Shown: positions 9,229-17,906 of the stretch, in pieces | How the letters are laid out: each line of letters begins with the position of its first letter | Position numbering within the stretch: the stretch's first letter is position 1 | Origin: Mycobacterium spongiae | GTDB taxonomy: Bacteria; Actinomycetota; Actinomycetes; Mycobacteriales; Mycobacteriaceae | Direction of reading: 5' to 3' | Assembly (NCBI RefSeq): GCF_018278905.1 | Contig: NZ_CP046600.1 | Coordinates: forward strand, 2,418,001 to 2,482,000 | DNA length: 64,000 nucleotides | Position numbers and translations under genes: made by a program | Notes under the pieces: generated by a model | What the model was told of the DNA's origin: nothing | The model's database searches: none | Seen by the model: only the letters and a program-made list of their open reading frames with translations

Positions 9229-9972
9229 CTACCCGGTGGTGACGGCGGGTGCTGGCTGCGTGGGCAGCTGCTGCGCCGGTGCTTGCTGGACGGGTGCTTG
9301 CTGGACGGGTGCTTGCTGGACCGGTGCTTGCTGGACCGGTGCTTGCTGGACCGGTGCTTGCTGGACAGGCGCTTGCTGGACAGGTGCTTGCTGGCCTGGT
9401 GCTTGCTGGCCTGGTGCTTGTTGGACCGGCGCTTGTTGGACCGGCGCCGGCGTCCGCCGCAGGGGTACTTGCGGGGTGCCGAGAACCCGGACCAGATATG
9501 GCGTCATGTCGCGGGTGCGAACCTGCGAGACCTGGACGGAGTCGCTGACCTCCAGCATTTTCCCCTTGCCCAGGTACAACGCGACGCTTTGCGTACCTTC
9601 TGGCCCATAAAAGATCAGGTCGCCCATGCGTGCCTGCTGTGGCAGGACCTTCTGGCCGACTTTGTACATCTCGCCGGAGGAACGGGGCAGTTTGATGCCG
9701 GCACCAGCGTAGGCGTACTGGACCAGGCCTGACGCGTCGAATCCGACCGTATACAGACCCCGGCCTTTGCCGCGGCTGGGACCATCGACGCCGCCGCCCG
9801 CCCAGGAGAAGGGCACGCCCCGTTGTGAAAGTCCGCGCGCGATCACCACGTCGGTGACACGCTGGTAGTCCATCGGCCGGATGCCCGGGTCCGCTGCCGC
9901 GACACCGGTGAAGGCCACCAGTGGGGCCACCATCATCACCAGGCCGATCGCTAAGGCGTAGATGCGTTTCAT
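9229..9972 (-). CDS. ripD: RipD-like secreted NlpC/P60 protein, catalytically inactive, with pentapeptide-repeat tail
   Basis: This 247-residue secreted protein corresponds to H37Rv Rv1566c (RipD). The start MKRIYALAIG gives a clean signal peptide ending VAAADP; the longer upstream reading frame adds residues before the signal and is rejected. The NlpC/P60 domain spans about 35-165. The catalytic Cys position reads FDASGLV (Cys to Ala) and the His position reads QSVALYLG (His to Ser), so both catalytic residues are replaced. RipD of M. tuberculosis is known to be a non-catalytic peptidoglycan binder, which fits. The C-terminal ~75 residues are Gln-Gln-Ala-Pro-Val/Gly repeats, probably an extended wall-spanning tail. 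The downstream neighbour in the same direction is the AT3 membrane protein. Confidence 0.92.
   Translation of the reverse strand: MKRIYALAIGLVMMVAPLVAFTGVAAADPGIRPMDYQRVTDVVIARGLSQRGVPFSWAGGGVDGPSRGKGRGLYTVGFDASGLVQYAYAGAGIKLPRSSGEMYKVGQKVLPQQARMGDLIFYGPEGTQSVALYLGKGKMLEVSDSVQVSQVRTRDMTPYLVRVLGTPQVPLRRTPAPVQQAPVQQAPGQQAPGQQAPVQQAPVQQAPVQQAPVQQAPVQQAPVQQAPVQQAPAQQLPTQPAPAVTTG
9279..9443 (-). repeat. 15-bp coding minisatellite, 11 copies, in ripD
   Basis: Eleven tandem 15-bp units (GTGCTTGCTGGACCG and close variants on the plus strand) run without interruption and encode the pentapeptide QQAPV or QQAPG in the ripD tail. Because the unit is a multiple of three, copy-number change keeps the frame. 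It is a likely variable-number locus between strains. Confidence 0.9.
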
Positions 9973-10316
9973 GGCGATTCCAATCTCTTGCGATCTGTGG
10001 AGCCCGAGTGTGGGCCCCATAGGGTCGTGCGCCTCAGCGCGGTGGTGCGCGCATCCGCTGCCGTTTCATGACTGGTGTGACGGCCCCATCGTGGAACTCT
10101 GCGCCGTCGAGTGACACCAAGAAATGTGAACCAATCGGCGAGCCGCTGTATTCACACCAGTCACAAAAGCCACTTTGACAACAGGGAGTGAGGACCGCCA
10201 GAGGTTTGAGAGATTTTTTGTAGGAACGTGATCAGACAGTGACGGGAGCGCCCAATCATGTATGCGCAGTTGTGATTTCGGTCTCACCCCGGCGCAGGGC
10301 GGTCAGGCCAACAGCC
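9973..10316. other. 344-bp intergenic region upstream of ripD
   Basis: There is no convincing gene here. The region is noticeably more AT-rich than its neighbours around 10190-10230. It carries a 12-bp perfect inverted repeat (10069-10080 and 10152-10163) and a run of six Ts at 10213-10220. It is the leader and promoter region of ripD. Confidence 0.6.
10069..10163. promoter_or_regulatory. Long-range 12-bp inverted repeat in the ripD upstream region
   Basis: TGACTGGTGTGA at 10069-10080 and its exact complement TCACACCAGTCA at 10152-10163 are separated by 71 nt. This could be two oppositely oriented copies of a regulator site or the base stem of a leader RNA structure. GTCACA-type hexamers within it recall MtrA-type sites, since MtrA controls other peptidoglycan hydrolase genes. 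That link is speculative. Confidence 0.4.
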
Positions 10317-10763
10317 TCAGTGCCAATACTGCTCGCTGAAGCCGGTCATCGCATAGCCGGCGACCGATGTGAGGGTGATGACGGCGATCGCCCCGATTGG
10401 CCAGAAGGACATGTACCAGCCCCGCAACATCGAAACGAAGGGGCCCACCACAGCGGCGGCTACAGCAACGCCGATGCCGCCCCACATCACCGGGTAAATC
10501 CAGTAGTCAACACCGAAGGGCACTGGTAGGCAGGTTTCCGGTGGGCAGATGCGTTCGGTGAAGGCGAAGAGCCTCGATGCCCAGCTGGTCATCGTGACCA
10601 AAAAGACGAGCACCCCCGATGTCGCGACGGTGACGAAGGCATCCCAGGGGACTATCCGCAGCCGCAGGACCGCCGGTTGCCGGTCGGTGGAGTCGTCGCG
10701 CACCCCGACGGCGTCCGTGTTCGATTCGGGTTGCGCATTCTCGGGCTGATCGGGCGACGGCAT
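10317..10763 (-). CDS. Small mycobacterial membrane protein (Rv1567c-like)
   Basis: The protein has about 148 residues with a start at MPSPDQPENAQ. GGGAG lies upstream of that ATG at a workable distance, although the frame extends eight codons further. It has a hydrophilic N-terminus of ~40 residues, then hydrophobic helices around 50-68, 90-115 and 122-140. Two Cys residues lie in the loop after helix 1 (ICPPETCLPVPFG), on the predicted outer face, and could form a disulfide. No enzymatic motif is visible and the function is unknown. The corresponding H37Rv gene is, as remembered, shorter. It is divergent from bioA. Confidence 0.75.
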   Translation of the reverse strand: MPSPDQPENAQPESNTDAVGVRDDSTDRQPAVLRLRIVPWDAFVTVATSGVLVFLVTMTSWASRLFAFTERICPPETCLPVPFGVDYWIYPVMWGGIGVAVAAAVVGPFVSMLRGWYMSFWPIGAIAVITLTSVAGYAMTGFSEQYWH

Positions 10764-10929
10764 GCATGCATGCTCCCCGATGGCCACGATTTGCGCGACT
10801 TGGCTGCTCAGGTCGTGCGTTCGATAGCGTGAAGATTCGTAAGCTCCACCTCGGCCGGGCCTGGACTCCGCCCACGGAATCCGGCAGCTAGCCGCGTCTT
10901 GGGACGGACGTCCTGCTCCGGGTCTGCAT

Positions 10930-10935
10930 TACCCT
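10930..10935 (+). promoter_or_regulatory. Predicted -10 element of bioA
   Basis: TACCCT ends 8 nt before the ATG of bioA at 10944, and no Shine-Dalgarno sequence is present. This indicates a leaderless bioAFD message. Confidence 0.45.
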
Positions 10936-10943
10936 CTGTCTCC

Positions 10944-12260
10944 ATGGCTGCGGCGACTCCAGGCTTGACGCCCGAGCAGGTCAGCGCAATCGATGTCGCC
11001 CACGTGTGGCACCCATACAGCACTATCGGCAGCCCGAAACCGCAGGGGCCCGCACCGAACCTCGTTGCCGTGGCCGCTCGCGGCGCGTGGCTGACGCTGA
11101 TCCGCGACGGCAAGCCGATCGACGTGCTCGACGGCATGAGCTCCTGGTGGACCGCGATCCACGGTCACGGCCACCCGGTCCTCGACGCGGCGTTGACAAC
11201 GCAGCTTGGCGCCATGAATCACGTCATGTTCGGTGGTTTGACCCATGAGCCGGCGGCCCGGCTGGCAAAGCTGCTTGTCGATATCACCCCGGCCGGCTTG
11301 GAGACGGTTTTCTTCAGTGACTCCGGTTCCGTCTCGGTAGAAGTCGCGGTGAAAATGGCGCTGCAGTATTGGCGCAGCCGTGGCAAGTCGGGCAAGTACC
11401 GGCTGATGACCTGGCGGGGCGGCTATCACGGCGACACTTTCACGCCGATGAGCATCTGCGACCCCGTCGGCGGCATGCACTCCTTGTGGACCGACATTCT
11501 GGCTCGCCAAGTGTTCGCCGAGCAGGTGCCGCGAGATTACGATCCCGCCTACATCGCGGCGTTCGAAGCCCAGCTCGCCCAGCATGCGGCCGAACTGGCC
11601 GCCGTGGTTGTCGAACCCGTCGTGCAGGGTGCCGGTGGGATGCGTTTCCACGACCCGCGGTATCTCCGTGATCTTCGCGACATCTGCCAACGTCACGAGG
11701 TGCTACTGATCTTCGACGAGATCGCGACCGGCTTCGGCCGGACCGGCGAACTCTTCGCCGCCGATCACGCGGCGGTGAGCCCGGACATCATGTGCGTCGG
11801 CAAGGCGCTCACCGGGGGATACCTCAGCTTGGCCGCCACTTTGTGCACGGCCGACATCGCGCACACCATCAGCGCCGGGACAGCCGGCGCGCTGATGCAC
11901 GGGCCGACATTCATGGCCAACCCGCTGGCCTGCGCGGTGTCGGTCGCCAGCGTTGAGACGCTGCTGGCCCAGGACTGGCGGTCGCGAATCGCCGGGTTGG
12001 CCGCCGGGCTGACCGCGGGCTTGGACGCTGCCCGCGCCTTGCCCGGGGTAGCCGAGGTGCGGGTGTGTGGCGGTATCGGCGTCATCGAATGCATCCAGCC
12101 CGTCGACCTGGCAGTCGCAACGCCGACGGCGCTGGATGGCGGCGTGTGGTTACGTCCGTTTCGCAACCTTGTCTATGCGATGCCGCCCTACATCTGCACA
12201 CCTGACGAGATCGCGCAGATCACCTCGGCGATGGTCGAGGTCGCGCGCCTCGTAGGCTGA
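10944..12260 (+). CDS. bioA: 7,8-diaminopelargonic acid synthase BioA
   Basis: BioA is a PLP-dependent aminotransferase that converts KAPA to DAPA with S-adenosylmethionine as amino donor, the second ring-assembly step of biotin synthesis. The 438-residue protein starts [12 protein letters not shown]; codons upstream of this ATG are not needed. It shows the substrate-gate HVWHPYS near 20, [13 protein letters not shown] near 66, the PLP-phosphate segment [11 protein letters not shown] near 125, Asp258 in [14 protein letters not shown] and the PLP lysine Lys287 in [10 protein letters not shown]. Length is normal. It is the first gene of bioA-bioF-bioD and lies 6 bp before bioF. Confidence 0.97.
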   Translation: MAAATPGLTPEQVSAIDVAHVWHPYSTIGSPKPQGPAPNLVAVAARGAWLTLIRDGKPIDVLDGMSSWWTAIHGHGHPVLDAALTTQLGAMNHVMFGGLTHEPAARLAKLLVDITPAGLETVFFSDSGSVSVEVAVKMALQYWRSRGKSGKYRLMTWRGGYHGDTFTPMSICDPVGGMHSLWTDILARQVFAEQVPRDYDPAYIAAFEAQLAQHAAELAAVVVEPVVQGAGGMRFHDPRYLRDLRDICQRHEVLLIFDEIATGFGRTGELFAADHAAVSPDIMCVGKALTGGYLSLAATLCTADIAHTISAGTAGALMHGPTFMANPLACAVSVASVETLLAQDWRSRIAGLAAGLTAGLDAARALPGVAEVRVCGGIGVIECIQPVDLAVATPTALDGGVWLRPFRNLVYAMPPYICTPDEIAQITSAMVEVARLVG

Positions 12261-12266
12261 GGCACC

Positions 12267-13517
12267 ATGAACGCCCCCTCGCAGGCACCCATCGACACAT
12301 GCACGCGAGCGGGTAGCGCCCCGACAGCCTTGGCTTGGCTGGAAGCGGTGGAGCTAGAGCGTCGTCAGGCGGGGCTACGCCGTTCACTGCGGCCGCGATC
12401 TGCGGTCGCCACGGAGCTGGATCTGGCTTCCAACGACTACCTCGGCCTCTCCCAACACCCCGACGTCATCGAACGTGGCGTTCAGGCGTTGCGCGTCTGG
12501 GGTGCCGGTTCCACCGGTTCGCGTCTCGTCACCGGCGATACCGAGTTGCACCAGCAATTCGAGTCGGAGCTTGCCGAGTATGTCGGGGCCGCCTCGGGCT
12601 TGCTGTTCTCGTCGGGCTACACGGCGAACCTCGGAGCCGTCGCTGGCTTGACTGGCCCGGGGTCGCTGCTGGTGTCGGACGCCTATTCACACGCTTCCCT
12701 GGTTGATGCCTGCCGGTTGTCACGGGCCAGAGTGGTGGTGACGCCGCATCGAGACCTGGACGCGGTCGACACGGCACTGGGATCGCGCGACGAGGAGCGC
12801 GCCGTCGTCGTCACCGATTCGGTGTTCAGCGCCGACGGCGTCTTGGCCCCGGTTCGCGAATTGCTCGACGTGTGCCGGCGGCATCGGGCGCTGCTCATTG
12901 TCGATGAGGCCCACGGTCTTGGCGTGCGCGGCGGCGGGCGCGGGCTCCTCCATGAACTTGGGCTTGCGGGCGCACCCGACGTGGTCATGACCACGACCTT
13001 GTCGAAGGCGCTGGGCAGCCAGGGCGGAGTGGTGCTCGGGCCTTCGGCGGTACGGGCACACCTGATCGACGCCGCACGGCCATTCATCTTTGACACCGCC
13101 TTGGCGCCCGCTGCGGTCGGCGCCGCGCTGGGCGCGCTGGGCGTCCTGAAGGCCGAGCCGTGGCGGCCGGACGCGGTACTCCGGCATGCCCGCGAACTGG
13201 ACCAGATCTGCAGAGCGCGCGGCAACGATGCTGGCCGCGGCGCGGCCGGGCGAGGAGCGGCCGGGCAGTGTGGGATCTGCCCGCCCGAATCGGCGGTGGT
13301 GTCGGTGATCTTGGGGGATCCGGAGGTAGCGCTCGCCGCCGCGATGGCCTGCCTGGACGCCGGGGTGAAGGTCGGCTGCTTCCGGCCTCCGGCGGTACCC
13401 GCCGGGACGTCACGGCTGCGGCTTACTGCGCGCGCATCGTTGGATTCCGAGGACCTCGAGCTGGCCCGCCGAGTCTTGACAGACGTACTTGGTCGGGCTG
13501 CCGGGGCGCGCCCTTGA
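12267..13517 (+). CDS. bioF: 8-amino-7-oxononanoate synthase BioF
   Basis: BioF condenses pimeloyl thioester with L-alanine to give KAPA; it is a PLP enzyme of the alpha-oxoamine synthase family. The 416-residue protein has [11 protein letters not shown] near 52, [10 protein letters not shown] near 115, IVDEAHGLG with Asp213 and His216, and the PLP lysine Lys247 in [12 protein letters not shown]. It is about 30 residues longer than the ~386 usual in M. tuberculosis. The extra length is an N-terminal extension and a Gly/Arg/Ala low-complexity insertion near residues 322-340, probably a surface loop of the C-terminal domain. Its TGA overlaps the TTG start of bioD. Confidence 0.96.
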   Translation: MNAPSQAPIDTCTRAGSAPTALAWLEAVELERRQAGLRRSLRPRSAVATELDLASNDYLGLSQHPDVIERGVQALRVWGAGSTGSRLVTGDTELHQQFESELAEYVGAASGLLFSSGYTANLGAVAGLTGPGSLLVSDAYSHASLVDACRLSRARVVVTPHRDLDAVDTALGSRDEERAVVVTDSVFSADGVLAPVRELLDVCRRHRALLIVDEAHGLGVRGGGRGLLHELGLAGAPDVVMTTTLSKALGSQGGVVLGPSAVRAHLIDAARPFIFDTALAPAAVGAALGALGVLKAEPWRPDAVLRHARELDQICRARGNDAGRGAAGRGAAGQCGICPPESAVVSVILGDPEVALAAAMACLDAGVKVGCFRPPAVPAGTSRLRLTARASLDSEDLELARRVLTDVLGRAAGARP

Positions 13518-14194
13518 CCGTCCTGTTCGTCACGGGTACCGGCACCGGGGTAGGCAAGACGGTCACCACCGCTGCCCTGGCGTCCCACGCACGGCAGGCC
13601 GGCATGGACGTGGCGCTGTGTAAGCCCGTGCAGACCGGGATTGACATCGGCGATGACGACCTGGCGGAGCTGGCTCGGCTGTCTGGGGTCAGCGAGCTGG
13701 CCGGGTTGGCGCGCTTTCCGCTGCCCATGGCACCGGCCGCCGCGGCCGAGCAGGCCGGGCGGCAGTTGCCCACTCGCGAGCAGGTGTTGCAGGTCATCGT
13801 TGGCCTGGACCGCCCCGGGCGGCTGACCCTTGTCGAAGGCGCCGGCGGGCTGTTGGTGCAACTGGCGGACCCGGACGTGACCCTGCGTGATCTCGCTGCC
13901 GACTTGCGCGCCGCGGCGATTGTCACCGTTGCCGCGGAATTGGGCACTCTCAATCACACCGCGCTGACTCTGGAGTCGCTTGCTGGGCAGGGGGTTTCGT
14001 GTGCGGGTCTAGTGATCGGCAGCTGGCCGGCCCGACCCGGGTTGGTGGAGATTTCGAATCACGCTGAGCTGGCTCGGTTGGCCCCGGTGCGGGCTTCACT
14101 GCCCGCCGGGGCTGGATCGATGGATTGTGCCGGCTTCGCGGCCATGAGCGCGGCCGCGTTCGACCGCGACTGGGTAACCGGTCTGGTGCGGTGA
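13514..14194 (+). CDS. bioD: Dethiobiotin synthetase BioD
   Basis: BioD is an ATP-dependent carboxylase that closes the ureido ring of dethiobiotin from DAPA and CO2. The 226-residue length equals the usual mycobacterial BioD. The P-loop is GTGTGVGKT near residues 8-16, followed by LCKPVQTG (Lys near 37) and VEGAGGLLV near 107. The start is a TTG at 13514, overlapping the bioF stop by 4 bp. A longer reading frame extends upstream but runs through bioF in another phase and is rejected. It ends with TGATG overlap into the next gene, so bioF, bioD and the phosphoesterase are coupled. Confidence 0.95.
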   Translation: MTVLFVTGTGTGVGKTVTTAALASHARQAGMDVALCKPVQTGIDIGDDDLAELARLSGVSELAGLARFPLPMAPAAAAEQAGRQLPTREQVLQVIVGLDRPGRLTLVEGAGGLLVQLADPDVTLRDLAADLRAAAIVTVAAELGTLNHTALTLESLAGQGVSCAGLVIGSWPARPGLVEISNHAELARLAPVRASLPAGAGSMDCAGFAAMSAAAFDRDWVTGLVR

Positions 14195-14703
14195 TGGTGC
14201 ATTCCATCGAGCTGGTCTTCGACCGCGACACCGAGGCGGCAGTTCGTCATATCTGGGACGGCTTGGCCTCCGTGGGGATACCCAGCCAGGCGCCGGCTAG
14301 CCGTCCGCATGTGACCCTCGCCGTTGCCGACCGGGTCGCCCCCGAGGTCGACGACCTGCTGGGTCCCGTTGCCGACGGGCTGCCGCTGGCCTGCGCGATC
14401 GGTGCCCCGGTGTTCTTCGGGCGGGGGAACCTCGTCCTCGCGCGGCTGGTGGTGCCGACTCGTGATCTGCTGGCGCTGCACGCCGAGGTGCATCGGCTAT
14501 GTGCTTCCCATCTGATGCCGGGCCCCATGTCCAATAGCCTGCCGGGTCAGTGGACCGCACATGTCACATTGGCTCGCCGGGCCGGGGGCGCCCAGTTGAG
14601 CCGGGCGCTGCGTATCGCGGGACGGCCGGCACAGATCGACGGGCAATTCGCAGGCTTGCGCCGCTGGGAGGGCAACAAGCGCGTCGAGCATCTGATCCGC
14701 TGA
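14194..14703 (+). CDS. 2H phosphoesterase (2'-5' RNA ligase/LigT family)
   Basis: The 169-residue protein carries two HxT motifs, RPHVTLAVA near residue 38 and WTAHVTLAR near 122, spaced as in the LigT/2H phosphoesterase superfamily. That superfamily acts on cyclic or 2'-5' nucleotide phosphodiester ends. The substrate is unknown. It starts at an ATG that shares its A with the bioD stop, so it is the fourth gene of the bioAFD transcript (Rv1571 position in H37Rv). No direct biotin role is evident from sequence. Confidence 0.85.
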   Translation: MVHSIELVFDRDTEAAVRHIWDGLASVGIPSQAPASRPHVTLAVADRVAPEVDDLLGPVADGLPLACAIGAPVFFGRGNLVLARLVVPTRDLLALHAEVHRLCASHLMPGPMSNSLPGQWTAHVTLARRAGGAQLSRALRIAGRPAQIDGQFAGLRRWEGNKRVEHLIR

Positions 14704-14915
14704 GATGGGCCAGGAGGCCAGCCGGGCCGTCCGAATGGGCGCCGGCGGGTGGATCGGTGCGGTTGACCCAACGTCGGCCCGGCGCACGCGCGAAGGCGAA
14801 TTGTCGAGAACGTAGCTGGGAGAGCTCCTGACGGGGCTACGATTTCTACGGCTGATTCTTCGATGACGACGAGACATTTGGCCTCGTCGGTTGCGCGCAG
14901 ATGGAGATGGTCGGC
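14704..14915. other. Intergenic region before the PE_PGRS gene
   Basis: 212 bp with no convincing ORF. In H37Rv, as remembered, this is the side of the locus occupied by a REP13E12 fragment and prophage phiRv1. Neither a REP13E12-like coding stretch nor an integrase was seen here. Confidence 0.5.
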
Positions 14916-17702
14916 ATGTCACTTGTGATGGTGGCCCCGGAGCTAGTTGCGGCGGCAGCGACCGATCTGGCCGGTATCGGTTCCGGCATCAGCGCGGCCA
15001 ATGCGGCAGCGGCGGCCCCGACGACGTTAGTACTGGCCGCGGCCGAGGATGAGGTGTCTGCAGCTCTGGCGGCGTTGTTTGGGGGGCACGGCCGGGCCTA
15101 TCAGACGCTCAGTGCCCAGGCGGCGGCCTACCAGGTCCGGTTTGTGCAGGCGTTGACCGCGGGCGCGGCCGCGTATGTGGGTGCCGAGGCGGCCGCAGCG
15201 ACGCCGCTGCAGGTCCTGCAGCAGGACGTGCTCAATGCGATCAACGGCCCCACCCAGGCGTTGTTGGGGCGCCCGCTGATCGGCAATGGCGCCAACGGGG
15301 CGCCGGGCACCGGGGCCAACGGTGGGGACGGCGGGATCTTATTCGGCAACGGCGGCAACGGCGGGTCGGGCAGCAGCGCAGGGGGGCCGGGCGGCAACGG
15401 TGGGGCCGCCGGGCTGTTCGGCAACGGCGGCGCCGGCGGCGCCGGCGGGAGTGTCAGCGGGGTTGGCCCGGCCGGGGCCGGCGGCGCCGGGGGCACCGGC
15501 GGCATCCTGGTCGGTAACGGCGGCGGCGGCGGGGCCGGCGGCATAGCTGGCGCGATGGCCGGGGTCAGTGGGTCGGGCGGGGTTGGCGGTAACGCTATCG
15601 GGCTGTTCGGTCACGGTGGGGCTGGTGGGCTAGGCGGTCAAGCCGCGAGAGACGGCTTTGGCGGGGCCGGTGGGGCCGGCGGGCATGCCGGGCTGTTCGG
15701 CGACGGTGGTATGGGTGGGAGCGGTTCTACCGGCGGCGCTGACGGCTTTGGTGGGGCCGGTGGGGCCGGTGGGGCAGGAGGCATGATTGCCGGAATTGGC
15801 GGGGCCGGGGGCGCCGGCGGCAGTGGTGGTACCGGCGGCATCGGGGGAGCCGGTGGGGCCGCCGGGTTGTTCGGCGACGGCGGCGCCGGCGGCGCCGGCG
15901 CGCAGGGCACCGCGGCCAGTGGCGACGGCGGAGCCGGCGGGACAGGTGGCCTCCTCGCCGGGGACGGCGGGGCCGGTGGTAACGGTGGCAATAACCCCAC
16001 TGGCGCTGACGCTGCCGGGGTCGCCGGGGCCGGCGGCGCGGGCGGGACCGCCATCGGGCTGTTCGGCAACGGCGGTGCCGGTGGGGCCGGTGGACAGGGC
16101 GCCTTCGGCACCGGCGGCACCGGCGGCAGCGGCGGGGCCGGTGGCCGCGGCGGGCTGCTGATTGGCGACGGTGGCACCGGTGGTGGCGGCGGGGTCGGCA
16201 GGCTGGTCGCTGGTGACGGCGGGTCCGGCGGCATGGCCGGGCTGTTCGGTAGCGGCGGCGCTGGCGGAGTCGGTGGGCAGAACCTCGACCCGGCCAGTCC
16301 GGGAGGTGACGGCGGCAACGGCGGCAACGCGCAGCTGATCGGCAACGGCGGCGCCGGGGGGAACCCCGGGATCGGGGGCGCCGGCGACGGTAGCCGCGGT
16401 ACCGGCGGTGCCGGTGGACTCCTGTTGGGTTTGCCCGGTGACGCGGCCAACGCCACTCCGCTGCAGATCGTGCAGCAGGACGTGCTCAACGCGATCAACG
16501 CACCCACCCAGGCATTGTTCGGGCGTCCGTTGGTCGGCGACGGCGCCGACGGGGCGCCGGGAACCGGAGCCAATGGCGGCGATGGTGGCATCTTGTTCGG
16601 CAACGGCGGCAACGGCGGATCCGGCACGAGTGCCGGCGGGCCCGGCGGCAATGGTGGGGCCGCTGGGTTGTTCGGCAACGGTGGTTCCGGCGGCGTCGGC
16701 GGGAGTATCGACGGGGCTACTACAGCCGGGGCTGGCGGCGCTGGTGGTGCTGGCGGCATCCTCTTCGGCAACGGCGGGGGCGGTGGTAGCGGAGGGGCCA
16801 ACGCCGACGGCGCCGCCGGGGCCGGCGGGGCCGGCGGGGCCGGCGGCAACGCCACCGGGTTATTCGGTCACGGTGGCGCAGGCGGGCAGGGCGGTGTCGG
16901 GGGTGGCGGTGGCGGCACCGGTGGAGCGGGTGGCCGCGGTGGCCTGCTCATTGGTGACGGCGGGGCGGGCGGCGCTGGCGGTACCTCCGGCGCCGGCGGG
17001 GGGGCCGGCGGGGCCGGCGGTCACGCCGTCGGACTGTTCGGCAGCGGAGGGGCCGGCGGCGCCGGCGGCCAGGGGGGCGGCACCGGCGCCGGCATCGGCG
17101 GGGCCGGCGGCAATGCCGGCCTGTTCGGTAACGGAGGGGCCGGCGGCACGGGCGCCAACGGCGGCACGCCGGGTGTCGGCGGGGCTGGTGGGGCCGGCGG
17201 CATTGTCGCTGGCGACGGCGGGGCTGGTGGGGCCGGCGGCAACAATCAGAGCTTCAGCGGCAACGTCGCCGCGGACGGCGGGGCCGGCGGGGCCGCTATC
17301 GGGTTGTTCGGCAATGGTGGTGCCGGTGGGGCCGGTGGACATGGCGCCCTTGGTGTCAATGGCACCGGTGGGGCCGGCGGGGCCGGCGGTCGCGCCGCGC
17401 TGCTGATCGGTGACGGCGGCATCGGCGGTAGCGGCGGAGCTGGCAGCGACGTCGCCGGTGACGGCGGTGCCGGCGGGACTGCCGCGCTCATCGGCGGCGG
17501 CGGGGCCGGCGGCGTCGGCGGGCAGAATTCGAACGCCGCCGGTACAGGCGGTAGCGGCGGTGACGGCGGCAGCGCCCAGCTGATCGGCAATGGCGGTGCC
17601 GGCGGTGACGCCGGGGTTGGGATTGTTTCCAACGGTACCGGCGGTGCGGGCGGTGTCGGTGGAACCGTGTTGGGCTTGCCTGGGGTGAACGGTCAGACGT
17701 AG
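14916..17702 (+). CDS. PE_PGRS family protein with duplicated linker-PGRS module
   Basis: The 928-residue protein starts [19 protein letters not shown], the standard PE start; an ATG five codons upstream is rejected on that basis. The PE domain (about 1-95) ends with YVGAE, a YxxxD/E ESX secretion motif. The linker with LGRPLIGNG follows near 130, then a Gly-Gly-Ala/Gly-Gly-Asn PGRS region. The linker with the start of PGRS recurs near residue 508: [15 protein letters not shown] and FGRPLVGDG, without a second PE domain. PE_PGRS proteins are cell-surface or secreted via ESX-5, and this one's function is unknown. It lies between bioD and bioB, an unusual place compared with the tubercle bacillus. 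Confidence 0.95.
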   Translation: MSLVMVAPELVAAAATDLAGIGSGISAANAAAAAPTTLVLAAAEDEVSAALAALFGGHGRAYQTLSAQAAAYQVRFVQALTAGAAAYVGAEAAAATPLQVLQQDVLNAINGPTQALLGRPLIGNGANGAPGTGANGGDGGILFGNGGNGGSGSSAGGPGGNGGAAGLFGNGGAGGAGGSVSGVGPAGAGGAGGTGGILVGNGGGGGAGGIAGAMAGVSGSGGVGGNAIGLFGHGGAGGLGGQAARDGFGGAGGAGGHAGLFGDGGMGGSGSTGGADGFGGAGGAGGAGGMIAGIGGAGGAGGSGGTGGIGGAGGAAGLFGDGGAGGAGAQGTAASGDGGAGGTGGLLAGDGGAGGNGGNNPTGADAAGVAGAGGAGGTAIGLFGNGGAGGAGGQGAFGTGGTGGSGGAGGRGGLLIGDGGTGGGGGVGRLVAGDGGSGGMAGLFGSGGAGGVGGQNLDPASPGGDGGNGGNAQLIGNGGAGGNPGIGGAGDGSRGTGGAGGLLLGLPGDAANATPLQIVQQDVLNAINAPTQALFGRPLVGDGADGAPGTGANGGDGGILFGNGGNGGSGTSAGGPGGNGGAAGLFGNGGSGGVGGSIDGATTAGAGGAGGAGGILFGNGGGGGSGGANADGAAGAGGAGGAGGNATGLFGHGGAGGQGGVGGGGGGTGGAGGRGGLLIGDGGAGGAGGTSGAGGGAGGAGGHAVGLFGSGGAGGAGGQGGGTGAGIGGAGGNAGLFGNGGAGGTGANGGTPGVGGAGGAGGIVAGDGGAGGAGGNNQSFSGNVAADGGAGGAAIGLFGNGGAGGAGGHGALGVNGTGGAGGAGGRAALLIGDGGIGGSGGAGSDVAGDGGAGGTAALIGGGGAGGVGGQNSNAAGTGGSGGDGGSAQLIGNGGAGGDAGVGIVSNGTGGAGGVGGTVLGLPGVNGQT
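15194..16620 (+). repeat. Two-copy internal duplication in the PE_PGRS gene
   Basis: The segment at about 15194-15365 (end of PE helix, GRPLIG linker, first PGRS motifs) recurs at about 16440-16620 with few substitutions. The two copies lie about 1.25 kb apart. This is more than ordinary PGRS self-similarity because the non-repetitive linker is copied too. Confidence 0.85.
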
Positions 17703-17906
17703 CCGACGGGCGCGCAGTCGATCTTCCGCTGTCATACCGCGCAACATGCGAGCAGGCCAACAGGCCCGCCGCGGCCACCTGGCGTTTGTGCGCATGCGGA
17801 CCGCTACCCTAGCCTGAACACCGTTTTATCGCGGCTGCCGAGCACGCGGCAGATTGCATTTGCTTGCTCGAACACGACACGACACGAGATTGTGGGGGAG
17901 TACCTG
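17703..17906. other. Intergenic region upstream of bioB
   Basis: 204 bp. TACCCT at 17805-17810 preceded by TTTGTG at 17784-17789 is a plausible promoter, with about 90 nt of leader before bioB. No ORF is supported. Confidence 0.45.

Noticed and set aside
10021..10316. c-di-AMP (ydaO-type) riboswitch before ripD
   Set aside because: Such elements precede some actinobacterial wall-hydrolase genes, but the conserved core sequences were not found; only a long-range inverted repeat is visible.
12683..13957. 424-codon ORF antisense to bioF-bioD
   Set aside because: bioF and bioD are certain on the plus strand; the antisense frame reflects third-position GC bias.
15128..17632. Long Pro-rich open frames antisense to the PE_PGRS gene
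   Set aside because: They are mirror images of Gly-Gly-Ala/Asn codons in a GC-rich repeat gene, with no start signals or protein-like variety.
14704..17906. phiRv1 prophage or REP13E12 remnant
   Set aside because: No integrase, phage structural gene or REP13E12-like protein was found in either flank of the PE_PGRS gene.
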